From Thermoplasmata archaeon (GTDB lineage: Archaea > Thermoplasmatota > Thermoplasmata > Thermoplasmatales > Thermoplasmataceae), in contig JAJZZX010000003.1 of the NCBI GenBank assembly GCA_021797355.1, forward strand, positions 141,937 through 205,936: 64,000 bases of DNA, read 5' to 3'. The notes beneath the pieces are model-generated. The model searched no databases. It was not told the origin of the DNA and worked only from the letters and a program-made list of their open reading frames with translations. This document shows positions 51,581-59,596 of this stretch, piece by piece. Position 1 is the stretch's first letter. Every line of letters begins with the position of its first letter. Both the position numbers and the translations under genes were made by a program.

Positions 51581-52042
51581 GAGGTCAAAATGCAAAAGTA
51601 TGGCAGATAGATACATTAACGGAGAGGGAGATGAAATCCATGAAGGGAAGGGCAAAGAATCCTCCTGTGGTAAAGGATGTTGGGGGACAATTACATACAT
51701 AAGGGAGAAAAGGACTAAAAGTACGCCTAAGGAAATTTTTCATAGAAGCGCAAAAGTATGGTATGAACTAAATCTCCCTATACATGTCAATGAAACGAAG
51801 ATACCATTCTTCAAACTGTTCCATAGTGATTATATGTAATTCTATCGGAGCGTCAATGGATTTCCAAACTGCCAGTGTTATTCTATCTTTTAGCTTCATA
51901 TTGCTTGGGATCACTATGATATCGATGTCACTGCTTTCACTATAATCCTCCCGTAAGACTGACGCAAAGAAAATGACCTTGACCTTGGGATCTATTTCAT
52001 TAACCAGTGACTTGACTTCCGTTAGGACTGCTTGATAATTTC
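51581..52042. repeat. Direct duplication, right copy (~462 bp)
   Basis: Matches 47531-47994. It begins 34 bp beyond the IS3 right end and stops abruptly inside the MNT gene at GATAATTTC. The two copies bracket a ~3.6-kb segment with HEPN module 2, the ATPase and the IS. The arrangement suggests tandem duplication or recombination between repeats during growth of the island. Confidence 0.9.
51768..52042 (-). pseudogene. MNT nucleotidyltransferase fragment with intact C-terminus
   Basis: Second copy of the module-2 MNT. It lacks the first ~15 codons (the duplication ends at NYQAVLTEV) but keeps the motif ASVLREDYSESSDIDI. It reads without stop through DAPIELHIITMEQFEEWYL to TAG at 51768. Thus the N-terminus missing here is present in the left copy and the C-terminus missing in the left copy is present here. 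Confidence 0.8.
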
Positions 52043-52379
52043 GGATTTCTTTGGTTTAGTGGGGGTAAATGAGTTTCATTTTCCTTCTCAGTAGATGATG
52101 TATTTAAGCCTAAAACTCTTAATTCTCACTGGACTGGTCTAATCATTAGTCATTCTGGTCCAAGAAAAGGTATATTGCACTATCTGGATAGAATTATATT
52201 CCTTTGCTTACCCCCCGGAATGTTAAAGAGGTGCACTTTGTTTAACATAAAAAGACAGCAACCAAAACGTTAACTGCTCGCAAACCACTGTGCAATGCGT
52301 ATTAGAAAATTTTATTCTATTTTACTGAAGTAAAAAAATTCTTTTAAAGGACATCGTCAGTTTTTCAATACAGCAAAGT
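52043..52379. other. Spacer of unknown content at the island edge
   Basis: AT-rich, without recognisable ORF or repeat. Contains an AT-rich promoter-like stretch but no gene I can support. Adjoins the tRNA-like fragment at 52380. Confidence 0.45.
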
Positions 52380-52432
52380 AAGCATCGGAGGGGTTCGATC
52401 CCTCGACCTGCTGATTACAATTCTGAAGGTAA
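52380..52432 (-). tRNA. 3'-half tRNA fragment (possible att-site remnant)
   Basis: On the minus strand: TGTAATCAGC, AGGTC, a T arm GAGGG-ATCGAAC-CCCTC, then CGATGCT and T. The T loop differs from TTCGAAC by one base and the 5' half (acceptor, D arm) is missing. A loop with TGT and a terminal T would fit tRNA-Thr(TGT), but the identity is weak. Partial 3' tRNA halves are typical leftovers of integrative elements in archaea. Not a functional gene. Confidence 0.5.
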
Positions 52433-52511
52433 TTAGACGGCTGTTTGAACTTTAGGGCCTAAATTGTCACCACAAACAGAAAAGATAAAGGAAGGGGACT
52501 GGCGAATAGCC

Positions 52512-53711
52512 TCAGAGGAGGTATGATTCCTCCTCCATAACCGATTTTAACTGGCTCAACATCTGACCAGAACCAAGATCAGCCTCAAACACCAAATAGT
52601 TCTGTTTCATACCAATGGCAAAAGTTATATTCGGGCCATTTGAACTGGAGATATTGAGTTCAAAAAACTTCAGACCGTTATAAGTTTGATTTATTACAGA
52701 AAGCCCTATGGGATTTCCCCTGAGAGAATTATTCAGCATTGTAGTAATATTCGTGTACGCCTGTGAAACTGTTGAAGAAGATATTGCCTGCAGATATCCA
52801 AGGGCAAAGGTAACTTTCATACTGGACGATGAAAGTGTTTCTAGGGCAAAACCTGCTAAGGCTGTACCGTTGTCAGTTATGTTGAAAACGGGACTGAAAC
52901 TTTTCTGTTCAGAATGGAATGTGCTCGTGCCTTGGGCATTCTTCAATGCAAGCCCAGGGTTTATGACGTAAACGCTTATGTTAAAATCTGATGTAAAAGA
53001 TGATCCAATTACGGATGTTACATTAGAAGTGGCAACAAGTCTCTCGGCCGAGACGAAATTTATTTTGTATGCATTTAGGATAGATATTTCGGTCGAAATC
53101 ATCCCAGTGAAAGCGGACATAGTTCTGTTCCTCAGGCCATGGTATAATCCAAGTATGAAGTAATTTGAATACACAGCATATATGGCTGAGGAATAATTAC
53201 CGTCTGTTTTGTTGAATCCATAGACAAAGAATGCACCCATAATTTCCCCGTATGTCACATTTTTCAGGTGATCCTTTGTTATGTTACTGAATATGGTGGA
53301 ATTAGTTAGGTTGGCATAATTAATGGATGAAAAAGCGGCATATCCAAAGATAAGATCACTATCATTTTCCGTGGCAAAAACCGCAGCCTGTGCATAGCTA
53401 ACATGCAGGTATGGTGCATTAACAGGAAACCCTGCTGACGAAGAGGAAGATCCAGAGAGGTTATCAATAACGCTGCTCAAATCAGAAAGATTTGTTACTC
53501 CCGCGGTCACATTTAGAATCTCGTACCAACTTCCCGACATGGAATTGTTAACCTCTGTAGATGCAAGCACACGCATTCCAGGAGAAGTTTCAGGAATGGT
53601 TGATGATGATTTGAACTGTAATAGTTTAGGATCCTTCACTGCAATGAAACCTGCGCCACCTATTACAATGACGATTACTATGATTATAGCAACTAACGAT
53701 GACTTCATCAA
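52512..53711 (-). CDS. Extracytoplasmic protein with N-terminal membrane anchor
   Basis: 399 aa. One N-terminal hydrophobic helix (~5-24; lysine before, VKDPK after) that may be a signal anchor, then a Ser/Asn-rich exterior domain with many N-x-S/T sequons. No Cys and no enzyme motif. Alternating strands and helices (DLSSVIDNLSG, AYTNITTMLNNSL) recall substrate- or lipid-binding-like surface proteins of Thermoplasmata; I cannot name the family. ATG at 53711 (or next codon) with AT-rich TTATATAAATA upstream on the minus strand, leaderless. It starts just outside the island. Confidence 0.7.
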   Translation of the reverse strand: MMKSSLVAIIIVIVIVIGGAGFIAVKDPKLLQFKSSSTIPETSPGMRVLASTEVNNSMSGSWYEILNVTAGVTNLSDLSSVIDNLSGSSSSSAGFPVNAPYLHVSYAQAAVFATENDSDLIFGYAAFSSINYANLTNSTIFSNITKDHLKNVTYGEIMGAFFVYGFNKTDGNYSSAIYAVYSNYFILGLYHGLRNRTMSAFTGMISTEISILNAYKINFVSAERLVATSNVTSVIGSSFTSDFNISVYVINPGLALKNAQGTSTFHSEQKSFSPVFNITDNGTALAGFALETLSSSSMKVTFALGYLQAISSSTVSQAYTNITTMLNNSLRGNPIGLSVINQTYNGLKFFELNISSSNGPNITFAIGMKQNYLVFEADLGSGQMLSQLKSVMEEESYLL

Positions 53712-54060
53712 GTTACATATGTATTGTTATATAAATATTTTATCACTGTTAACATGGAATTCGTAGAATCTGATAGTATTCTGAATTTTGTGTAAGAGAG
53801 ACCAGCACTAGCCTAGATCATGGGAGAAATTTCATGAAAAATGAAAGGATGCCTCCAGGAGTGACCCAGGAAACAGTAGACAATGGAAGAATTAGATAAA
53901 AAGATATCTGAGATTGTTAGATTGACAATGCTGAATCTCTTGGCAGAAGGATATATAGTACCTTCGAGGGCCTTAGGTATAATACTTTAGCCGTCGAGAA
54001 ATTGGTGTATCCTGTAAAACTCTGGCTCTCAGTGAGCGTATGTCAATATTACCCGCAATA
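53712..54060. other. Spacer with one 35-codon ORF
   Basis: Between divergent genes. The only frame of note is ATG 53883 to TAG 53990 on the plus strand (MEELDKKISEIVRL..., 35 aa), helical, without good promoter evidence. It could be a remnant of a regulator N-terminus. No other structure seen. Confidence 0.3.
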
Positions 54061-54087
54061 AGGGTGATTTTTAATTAAAATTACCCT
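54061..54087. promoter_or_regulatory. Inverted repeat in the promoter of the second ATPase
   Basis: AGGGTGATTTTTAATTAAAATTACCCT, a near-perfect 27-bp inverted repeat centred on TTAATTAA, which can also serve as TATA element. A third half-site, ATTACCC, lies just upstream (about 54048-54054), giving alternating ATTACCC/AGGGT(g/a)AT units. Ends 20 bp before the ATG at 54107. Probable operator. Confidence 0.6.
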
Positions 54088-54106
54088 CAAATAGTACGAT
54101 TTAAAT

Positions 54107-55432
54107 ATGAGGATAAAATTACATTTTGTGTCACGAGTCGAGGATTTCCGGAAGGTCATAGCGGAATGGTTCACCAGAACACTGCCGGAAATCCATGAGC
54201 GGGACATTGACATACCCCTTGACGTGGACGTTGTTGTATCAATTGTTGGCCCAAGAAGATCCGGGAAAACATTCATGGTGTACAGCCTTATTTCCAAGCT
54301 CAGAAGATTCGTCCCGACAAGAAATGTACTGTACATCAACATGGAACATGAAAGGCTGAGGCATCTTTCGGCTGAAGATCTCGGGGATCTGATCACTGCG
54401 TATTATGAGATAGGAAAACCAGACCATATGAAACCTATCTACCTTTTCCTGGATGAAATCCAGGTGGTGGATGGATGGAGTCGATGGATTAACAGAATTT
54501 ACGAATCGAAAAATTATCATATATATCTTACCGGTTCCACTTCCCAGCTGCTGTCCCGGGAAATAGCAACAGAGATGAGGGGACGCAGCGTGAGTTACAC
54601 TGTTTTTCCATACTCTTACAGGGAGATACTGAAGCTTAGAGACATAGATATCGCGGATACTGAAATTCTTGCGATATCAGAGAAGAGGGGAGAGATCATA
54701 GCAGTTCTCGAAGAATATCTTCAACATGGTGGTTACCCCGAAATCCTGGACAATCCTCAAATAAGAGAGAAGTTACTTCAGTCTTACATTGATGCGATTG
54801 TTCTGAGGGATGTGGGAGAACGATTCAATGTGGAGCCACTGCTTCTTTCCTATATGTTTGAATATCTTTCGTCCAGCTACTCAAAATATTTTTCCGGTTC
54901 CAAGGCCTATCAATTCTTACGGACAATAAAATACCCTGTTGGTAAAGATCGTCCTCTCCAGGTCCTTAGTTACTTCAATGAGGCACTGTCAGTATTTCCG
55001 GTTGAGATATTTTCCAGAGGATCCAGAGCAGGCAAACAGTACCCAAGGAAGATATATCTTGCAGATAATGGACTGATCGCCAGTATGAACGGAGATGTTG
55101 ACTACGGAAGAGGGATGGAAAATCTTGTTTTCATAGAGCTGTGCAGGAGATCCGAACTGTTCACCAAATTCAACGTTTTCTACTGGAGAGAATATGGCAA
55201 ATCTGAGGGGAGAGAAGTTGACTTTGTAATTGTCAAAGGCGGAAGAGTGTCGGAATTGATCAACGTTTCTTATATCAGGTCCAGGGAGGATGTGATGGAG
55301 GGGGAAACAGTGGGGCTTGAAATGGCTTCCAGAGAGCTGAAGTGCAATCATAAGACCATAATAACCTGGGATTATGGAGAAAATGGGAACATTCGTTACA
55401 TCCCTCTCTGGGAGTGGCTTCTGGAAAAATAA
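54107..55432 (+). CDS. AAA ATPase, DUF4143 type, with degenerate nuclease-like C-terminus
   Basis: 441 aa. Walker A GPRRSGKT at 48-55, Walker B IYLFLDE (D116, E117), sensor-like IYLTGSTSQLL at ~142. The C-terminal domain keeps REVDFVIVKGGRV but the following strand reads ELINVSY where the relative at 48850 has MEVKSG, so the ExK half of the PD-(D/E)xK-like site is missing. Same family as the first ATPase but clearly diverged, so not a recent duplicate. ATG at 54107, promoter covered by an inverted repeat. Downstream lies 0.8 kb without genes. Confidence 0.85.
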   Translation: MRIKLHFVSRVEDFRKVIAEWFTRTLPEIHERDIDIPLDVDVVVSIVGPRRSGKTFMVYSLISKLRRFVPTRNVLYINMEHERLRHLSAEDLGDLITAYYEIGKPDHMKPIYLFLDEIQVVDGWSRWINRIYESKNYHIYLTGSTSQLLSREIATEMRGRSVSYTVFPYSYREILKLRDIDIADTEILAISEKRGEIIAVLEEYLQHGGYPEILDNPQIREKLLQSYIDAIVLRDVGERFNVEPLLLSYMFEYLSSSYSKYFSGSKAYQFLRTIKYPVGKDRPLQVLSYFNEALSVFPVEIFSRGSRAGKQYPRKIYLADNGLIASMNGDVDYGRGMENLVFIELCRRSELFTKFNVFYWREYGKSEGREVDFVIVKGGRVSELINVSYIRSREDVMEGETVGLEMASRELKCNHKTIITWDYGENGNIRYIPLWEWLLEK

Positions 55433-56271
55433 CATTGCAACCACACCATGCTGTGTTATATCGAATGCCAACATGATATCTCTGAATGATATTTTATTAT
55501 AAACACAGACCATATAGCTATTAAACCGCTACTTTAATTATAATATAATGTAAAACTGATGTCAATACACCTTCATTAAATGGCACGGATTATATTCTGA
55601 AGAATGAAAGAGCAGTAAAATCTGGTTAGTACCTAGTAAATAAGTGTATGATATCTATCATTGCGAGATGTTCATTATTACATTCCTGTTTCGACACATC
55701 ACTTAAAGACTTCCACCCTGTCACTTCATGGTTAATGGAAATAGATAAAATCAATACCTATATGCTATCTCTATACTCACGGTACTGACCTAATTAAATC
55801 TCTATTAAATAGGATATGATGAAACTATGGGGGTGGGAATTTACCCGGCAGGGCCACAGGCAAAGGTAAAGCAGGTTAAAAAGTGTACACAGCATGTGAA
55901 TCCTATCCAATTATGGCGAACTATGAGCATTCAGTCCCGGCAGTTGAAAAACAGCCACATATCTTTATACGCGGGGATTGTGACGTACCTGAAAATGATA
56001 AATGATATACAATTAATAGCTTAAAGAGCAGAGGCTTTACAGACGTGAGATCTCAAGGGAGACTTGGAATAAGCAGGACAAAATTTCTGGGATAACTGGA
56101 ATCATTGAAAGTGTCCCAATGCCACAGAGCCACAAGGTGCCGTGATTGTGTCTTTACTACATTTAGAGGAATGTGATAAATAAAGCCCGTTCACCTCATT
56201 CAGAATATTTGCGCTCTGCAGATTCATTGTGAATATCTGTTATTCGAACGAAATCCGGGTTCATAAAAAAA
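55433..56271. other. Gene-poor relic DNA
   Basis: 839 bp, AT-rich. No intact gene. One coding-like segment reads MANYEHSVPAVEKQPHIF from ATG 55913, hits a TGA after 30 codons, then continues INSLKSRGFTDVRSQGRLG to about 56090. It looks like a broken gene of unknown family. The rest shows nothing I recognise. Confidence 0.4.
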
Positions 56272-56388
56272 TTATAAGTATGCTAATCTTTCGTAAACAA
56301 TTTTACCTATTGGGTCAATTTCTGTAAAGAACTTTATATTCTCTCTCAGCTCTTCCTTAGTAACATCCATTTTAAACCTGAACGACAT
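56272..56388 (-). CDS. Candidate 38-aa small protein
   Basis: ATG at 56388, TAA at 56272-56274. Sequence begins MSFRFKMDVTKEELREN and ends GKIVYERLAYL; helical and charged with coding-like composition. A TATA-like AATAATATATTAGG (minus strand) lies about 25 nt before the ATG, fitting a leaderless transcript. It is the only clean frame in 2 kb of relic DNA. Could be an intact small protein or a surviving piece of a larger gene. Confidence 0.4.
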   Translation of the reverse strand: MSFRFKMDVTKEELRENIKFFTEIDPIGKIVYERLAYL

Positions 56389-56867
56389 ATGTAGCCGCCT
56401 AATATATTATTTGCTACTGTTCCTTTATATGGCAGACTTTCTAAAGCTTCTGTGCAGAAATCATTCCCACATGATGTCTTATGCAATGAATTAACTACTG
56501 TCTAGCAGGCAAAATGTCCCAGAGTATAGTCAAATAAGTTGTGCACTTCAATTAGGACATAAAAATTTCCCTGGTCAATAGTAAATGCAAATTTTGGCCC
56601 GACTTATTTTACCTGAACTTGTTTAAACGATCCTTAAACGGTTTTTAAACTGACGCTGAATAAATATCAATAATGTAACACAATGGAAAGCCTGCGGTGT
56701 GATGACCGAACTAAAACTGCCTTATTAGGATGTAAATAGGTAGTATATCGTGTGTCTATATATTCAATATGTACTGACTATGACACATCAATTCCAGGCA
56801 GCAGATGAAATGGGTGATTGGAGTTGGCACTGAATGCTGTATAACCTATGTTATACGGTAAATATTA
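56389..56867. other. AT-rich relic spacer with TTAAAC repeats
   Basis: No gene seen. Around 56628-56652 the motif TTAAAC occurs three times in 25 bp (GTTTAAAC, CCTTAAAC, TTTTAAAC), which could be a protein site or replication-type iteron fragment; too short to decide. Confidence 0.35.
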
Positions 56868-56952
56868 CTGATGTGCTCCTTTCACATCTCCATTATCTTC
56901 CATTGCTGTTATGTATACACTACATTTATGAACATCCATTCCTATCTGTATT
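56868..56952 (-). pseudogene. IS110-type transposase N-terminal fragment
   Basis: The minus strand reads IQIGMDVHKCSVYITAMEDNG and then meets a stop. The pattern GxDVHKxSxYxxAxxxxG is the start of the DEDD domain of IS110 transposases, with the first catalytic Asp. Only ~28 codons remain. It dates past IS activity in this gene-poor stretch. Confidence 0.6.
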
Positions 56953-57400
56953 CATACCACCTCCAGTGTGGTTGCTGAGAGTTTGAGTCGGAGAATGCTC
57001 GACAGCCTTCTATTCACCCTTGTTCCAGGGTATTATGTCAGAGCGAAGGGGCGTCGATCTGCAGTGCGGCCTCGCAGGCCAAGTGATACAACGATCGCCT
57101 TCTCCGTCTCTCACGCTTACATTATCATGAAAGCGCGGCCAAAAGAACTTTTTTCATGACATCTGCACTGTCATTAATTTAAATGGTGAGTCATACAAGC
57201 TGAAAGACGGGAAGAAGAACTCACTGTCAACAATGAGGCAAGAGTAAAAAAGTAATGAAAGCTACGTATAAGCGGGGTCAATTTCAAACCGGCGATTACA
57301 GAGAACATCGTTGAATGTTTAATAAAAATGACACCTACTAGACAAATCATGCAGAGTCAGGATCATTAAGATTAAATAAACATCTTAGATTATAACGGGC
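56953..57400. other. Spacer before the glycan cluster
   Basis: 448 bp. A 63-codon plus-strand frame at 56968-57159 and an opposing frame are both weak and contain no motif; I treat them as chance or relic. GC is locally higher near 57040-57140. The end supplies the promoter of the aminotransferase gene (AT-rich TTAGATTATAAC). Confidence 0.35.
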
Positions 57401-58537
57401 ATGATTAAGTTTAATGCACCGAGTATAACTGGCAACGAGTTACAAAAGATCGAAGAAGTACTGAAAAACGATAGATATTCTGGGGATGGCCCATATTCTG
57501 AGTTAAGTTCGGACTTGATTCAACAATTGACAAGTAGCGAAAAAGTATATCTCGTTCCATCGGGCACGCATGCTCTCGAAATGGCGGCAATTTTATCGGG
57601 AGTCACACCCGGTGACGAAGTGATAATGCCAAGTTTTACTTTTTCCTCAACTGCAAACGCTTTTCTGTTGCGAGGTGCAAAAATTAAATTTGTTGATATC
57701 AGGCCCGACACATTAAACATAGATGAAAAACTAATTATAGATGCAATAACCGATAATACAAAGGTAATTGTCCCTGTACACTATGCTGGGGTTTCCTGTG
57801 AAATGGATAAAATAATGAAAATTGCCAGAGATCATGGAATTGTTGTGGTTGAAGATGCTGCTCAATGCATACTTGCGTCATACCAAAAAAAGCCACTGGG
57901 CTCGATTGGAGATTTTGGTTGCTTGAGCTTCCATGAAACAAAGAACATTCAGTGTGGGGAGGGGGGAGCTTTGCTTCTTAACAGTCGTGAGTATATAGCC
58001 AGATCCGATATAATTATGGAAAAAGGTACAGACCGAAAAAAATTTGTAAGGGGGGAAGTGGATAAGTACACATGGCAAGATATAGGTTCAAGCTTCCTGA
58101 TGAATGAAATTACTGCAGCATTCCTCTACAGTCAATTATTAAATGTGAAAGAGATTATAAAAGAACGTATGAGTCTCTGGAATTTGTATTTTGAGAATTT
58201 GGCGAATTTAGAAGAAGTAGATCTACCTATTATACCTAGGTACTGTCAACATAATGGACACATATTCCACATAAGAGTGAAAGATTCTCTAACAAGAGAT
58301 AGGTTGCAAAAATATCTAACTGAAAAGGGAATACAAACTGCAACACATTATGTCCCCCTCCACTCATCTCCATATGGTTCAAAACTGACTACATTTGTAG
58401 GAGATGACATATATACTACCAGAGAGTCTTCAAGGTTGCTTAGATTGCCACTCCATAATAGAATGAAGAAGAAAGATGTAGTTTATGTTTCCAATATGAT
58501 CAAGTCTTTTTTTAGTAATAAAGAGAATAATTCCTGA
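57401..58537 (+). CDS. DegT/DnrJ/EryC1/StrS-type sugar aminotransferase (TDP-4-keto-6-deoxyhexose transaminase, RffA/FdtB-like)
   Basis: 378 aa, full length. PLP-binding Lys181 in SFHETKNIQCGEGGAL, pyridine-pairing Asp152 in VEDAAQC, and SGTHALEMAA (phosphate contact). The exact string SFHETKN is characteristic of the WecE/RffA/FdtB branch that aminates nucleotide-linked 4-keto-6-deoxy-hexoses, producing amino-deoxy sugars for glycans. ATG start at 57401. Codon use is more AT-rich than in the first 46 kb, in keeping with a horizontally exchanged glycan cluster. The nucleotide-sugar dehydratase that would feed it is not in this window. Confidence 0.9.
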   Translation: MIKFNAPSITGNELQKIEEVLKNDRYSGDGPYSELSSDLIQQLTSSEKVYLVPSGTHALEMAAILSGVTPGDEVIMPSFTFSSTANAFLLRGAKIKFVDIRPDTLNIDEKLIIDAITDNTKVIVPVHYAGVSCEMDKIMKIARDHGIVVVEDAAQCILASYQKKPLGSIGDFGCLSFHETKNIQCGEGGALLLNSREYIARSDIIMEKGTDRKKFVRGEVDKYTWQDIGSSFLMNEITAAFLYSQLLNVKEIIKERMSLWNLYFENLANLEEVDLPIIPRYCQHNGHIFHIRVKDSLTRDRLQKYLTEKGIQTATHYVPLHSSPYGSKLTTFVGDDIYTTRESSRLLRLPLHNRMKKKDVVYVSNMIKSFFSNKENNS

Positions 58538-58603
58538 TCTGCTCTAGGCGAACTTGGAGCACTTTTCTTCAATTCCAATATTGTGTCACTTCAACTTCTT
58601 TCC
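58538..58603. other. Short spacer after the aminotransferase
   Basis: AT-rich sequence without visible feature; first part of a 1.06-kb stretch (58538-59596) with no intact gene, described in the next three entries. Confidence 0.3.
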
Positions 58604-58768
58604 TTTCGAATTAATCAATGGATGAATGCGGCATGCATTCATTGTATGTAAATGCATCTTTAATGACAGCGAAGGCTTCATGAAAATACCTAACTCATTC
58701 GGACCGATGCGGTCTGTACTTATTGACTTGTTAAATGATTCAATATCTCCGTTGTCATCATGGGTGCG
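58604..58768 (-). pseudogene. IS3/IS150-like transposase C-terminal relic
   Basis: On the minus strand DDNGDIESFNKSISTDRIGPNEL is followed, after a one-base shift, by HEAFAVIKDAFTYNEC and PHSSID. This is the end of an rve transposase (catalytic Glu in IESF, then the xRPHSSIxY motif). It comes from a different element than the IS3 copy at 50213. Confidence 0.65.
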
Positions 58769-58845
58769 TTTCTAGAAATATGCCAGCCTTACTCCCGGTC
58801 TTATAGCATCACTTATCATTCAGGATTTGGAATAATTTACTGCTT

Positions 58846-59016
58846 TTCTCTGTTCTGGACAAATCGTGAAAATAATTAAGAGACAGATCCTGTCGTTTCA
58901 CCTCCCTTCCGTTCTTTCACATTTCTTTCCCTCCTTAATATCCTTGCCCATAGTCAGTCAGTATTACCGTTGCAAGTGATTCCCGTATTACCTTGTTTGC
59001 CCTCTCAATGGTGCCG
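58846..59016 (-). pseudogene. Internally deleted relic of the 50213-type IS3 element
   Basis: The minus strand reads GTIERANKVIRESLATVILTD, matching NGIVDRANKTIRES of the other copy but with the catalytic Glu kept. It then jumps to the last ~100 bp of the element (ATATTAAGGAGGGAAAGAAA ... GGGAGGTGAAACG) and the right end CAGAACAGAGAAAAGCAGTA. About 150 bp are deleted in between. Confidence 0.7.
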
Positions 59017-59596
59017 TTCTTTTCATCCTGTACCTCTGCATAATGTATCTCCTTGTGTGTGTGTCCACTCCCCAACCATAGAATTTATACCACTTCCTGA
59101 CCTCATCCATGTGCTGGGAGAAAAGATTCCATCGCATACCCCTATAACTTCTCCCACAGAGAAGAAAGTACCAATCGACGATATGAATCAGGGGAGATTC
59201 ATTTCAAAGCCTCCAGGGCAGTTTCACGCAACTCCCCCTCCCTACACCTGAATCCGGCATAACCAGATTCAGCGGACGTAGGTTAAATCTCTTATAGCAC
59301 TCATTTCAGACCCCTCTTTCCATGACTGTTCTCATCAAGGGGTACCCTCAAGCCCATGAGGAATGATGGATCAAGGATATCCCCAGTCCTTTTCACTAGG
59401 GACCTGTTGTAAATGTCATGCCTGCGATCGGACCCCATGGGATATCTTCCTGTGCATCAGCTCCCTGATCCTGTGATTGGCTGTGGTGTCATAACAGGCA
59501 ATCACTCCCCTGTATTGTGAAATACGGGGGAATTTTGCAACGCACTTTTTATTATCTATTTTTCAAAATTTCTTGATAGCCCACCAAAAACTTATG
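59017..59596. other. Relic DNA, possibly further transposase debris
   Basis: No intact gene. The minus strand has coding-like pieces (FPRISQYRGVIACYDTT, then HDIYNRSLVKRTGDILDPSF in another frame), suggesting a broken gene, perhaps a transposase. I cannot identify the family. Confidence 0.35.

Noticed and set aside
51579..51839. 86-codon plus-strand frame in the right duplication copy
   Set aside because: It runs antisense to the MNT fragment and across the break of the decayed gene; the matching frame in the left copy is interrupted. No protein evidence.
55827..56024. 65-codon plus-strand open frame as a gene
   Set aside because: Overlaps a better coding-like but broken frame (MANYEHSV...) and has no promoter or motif; treated as relic DNA.
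56968..57159. 63-codon plus-strand open frame as a gene
   Set aside because: Arg/Ser-rich without pattern; the opposite strand carries an equally weak frame leading to the IS110 trace. No support for translation.
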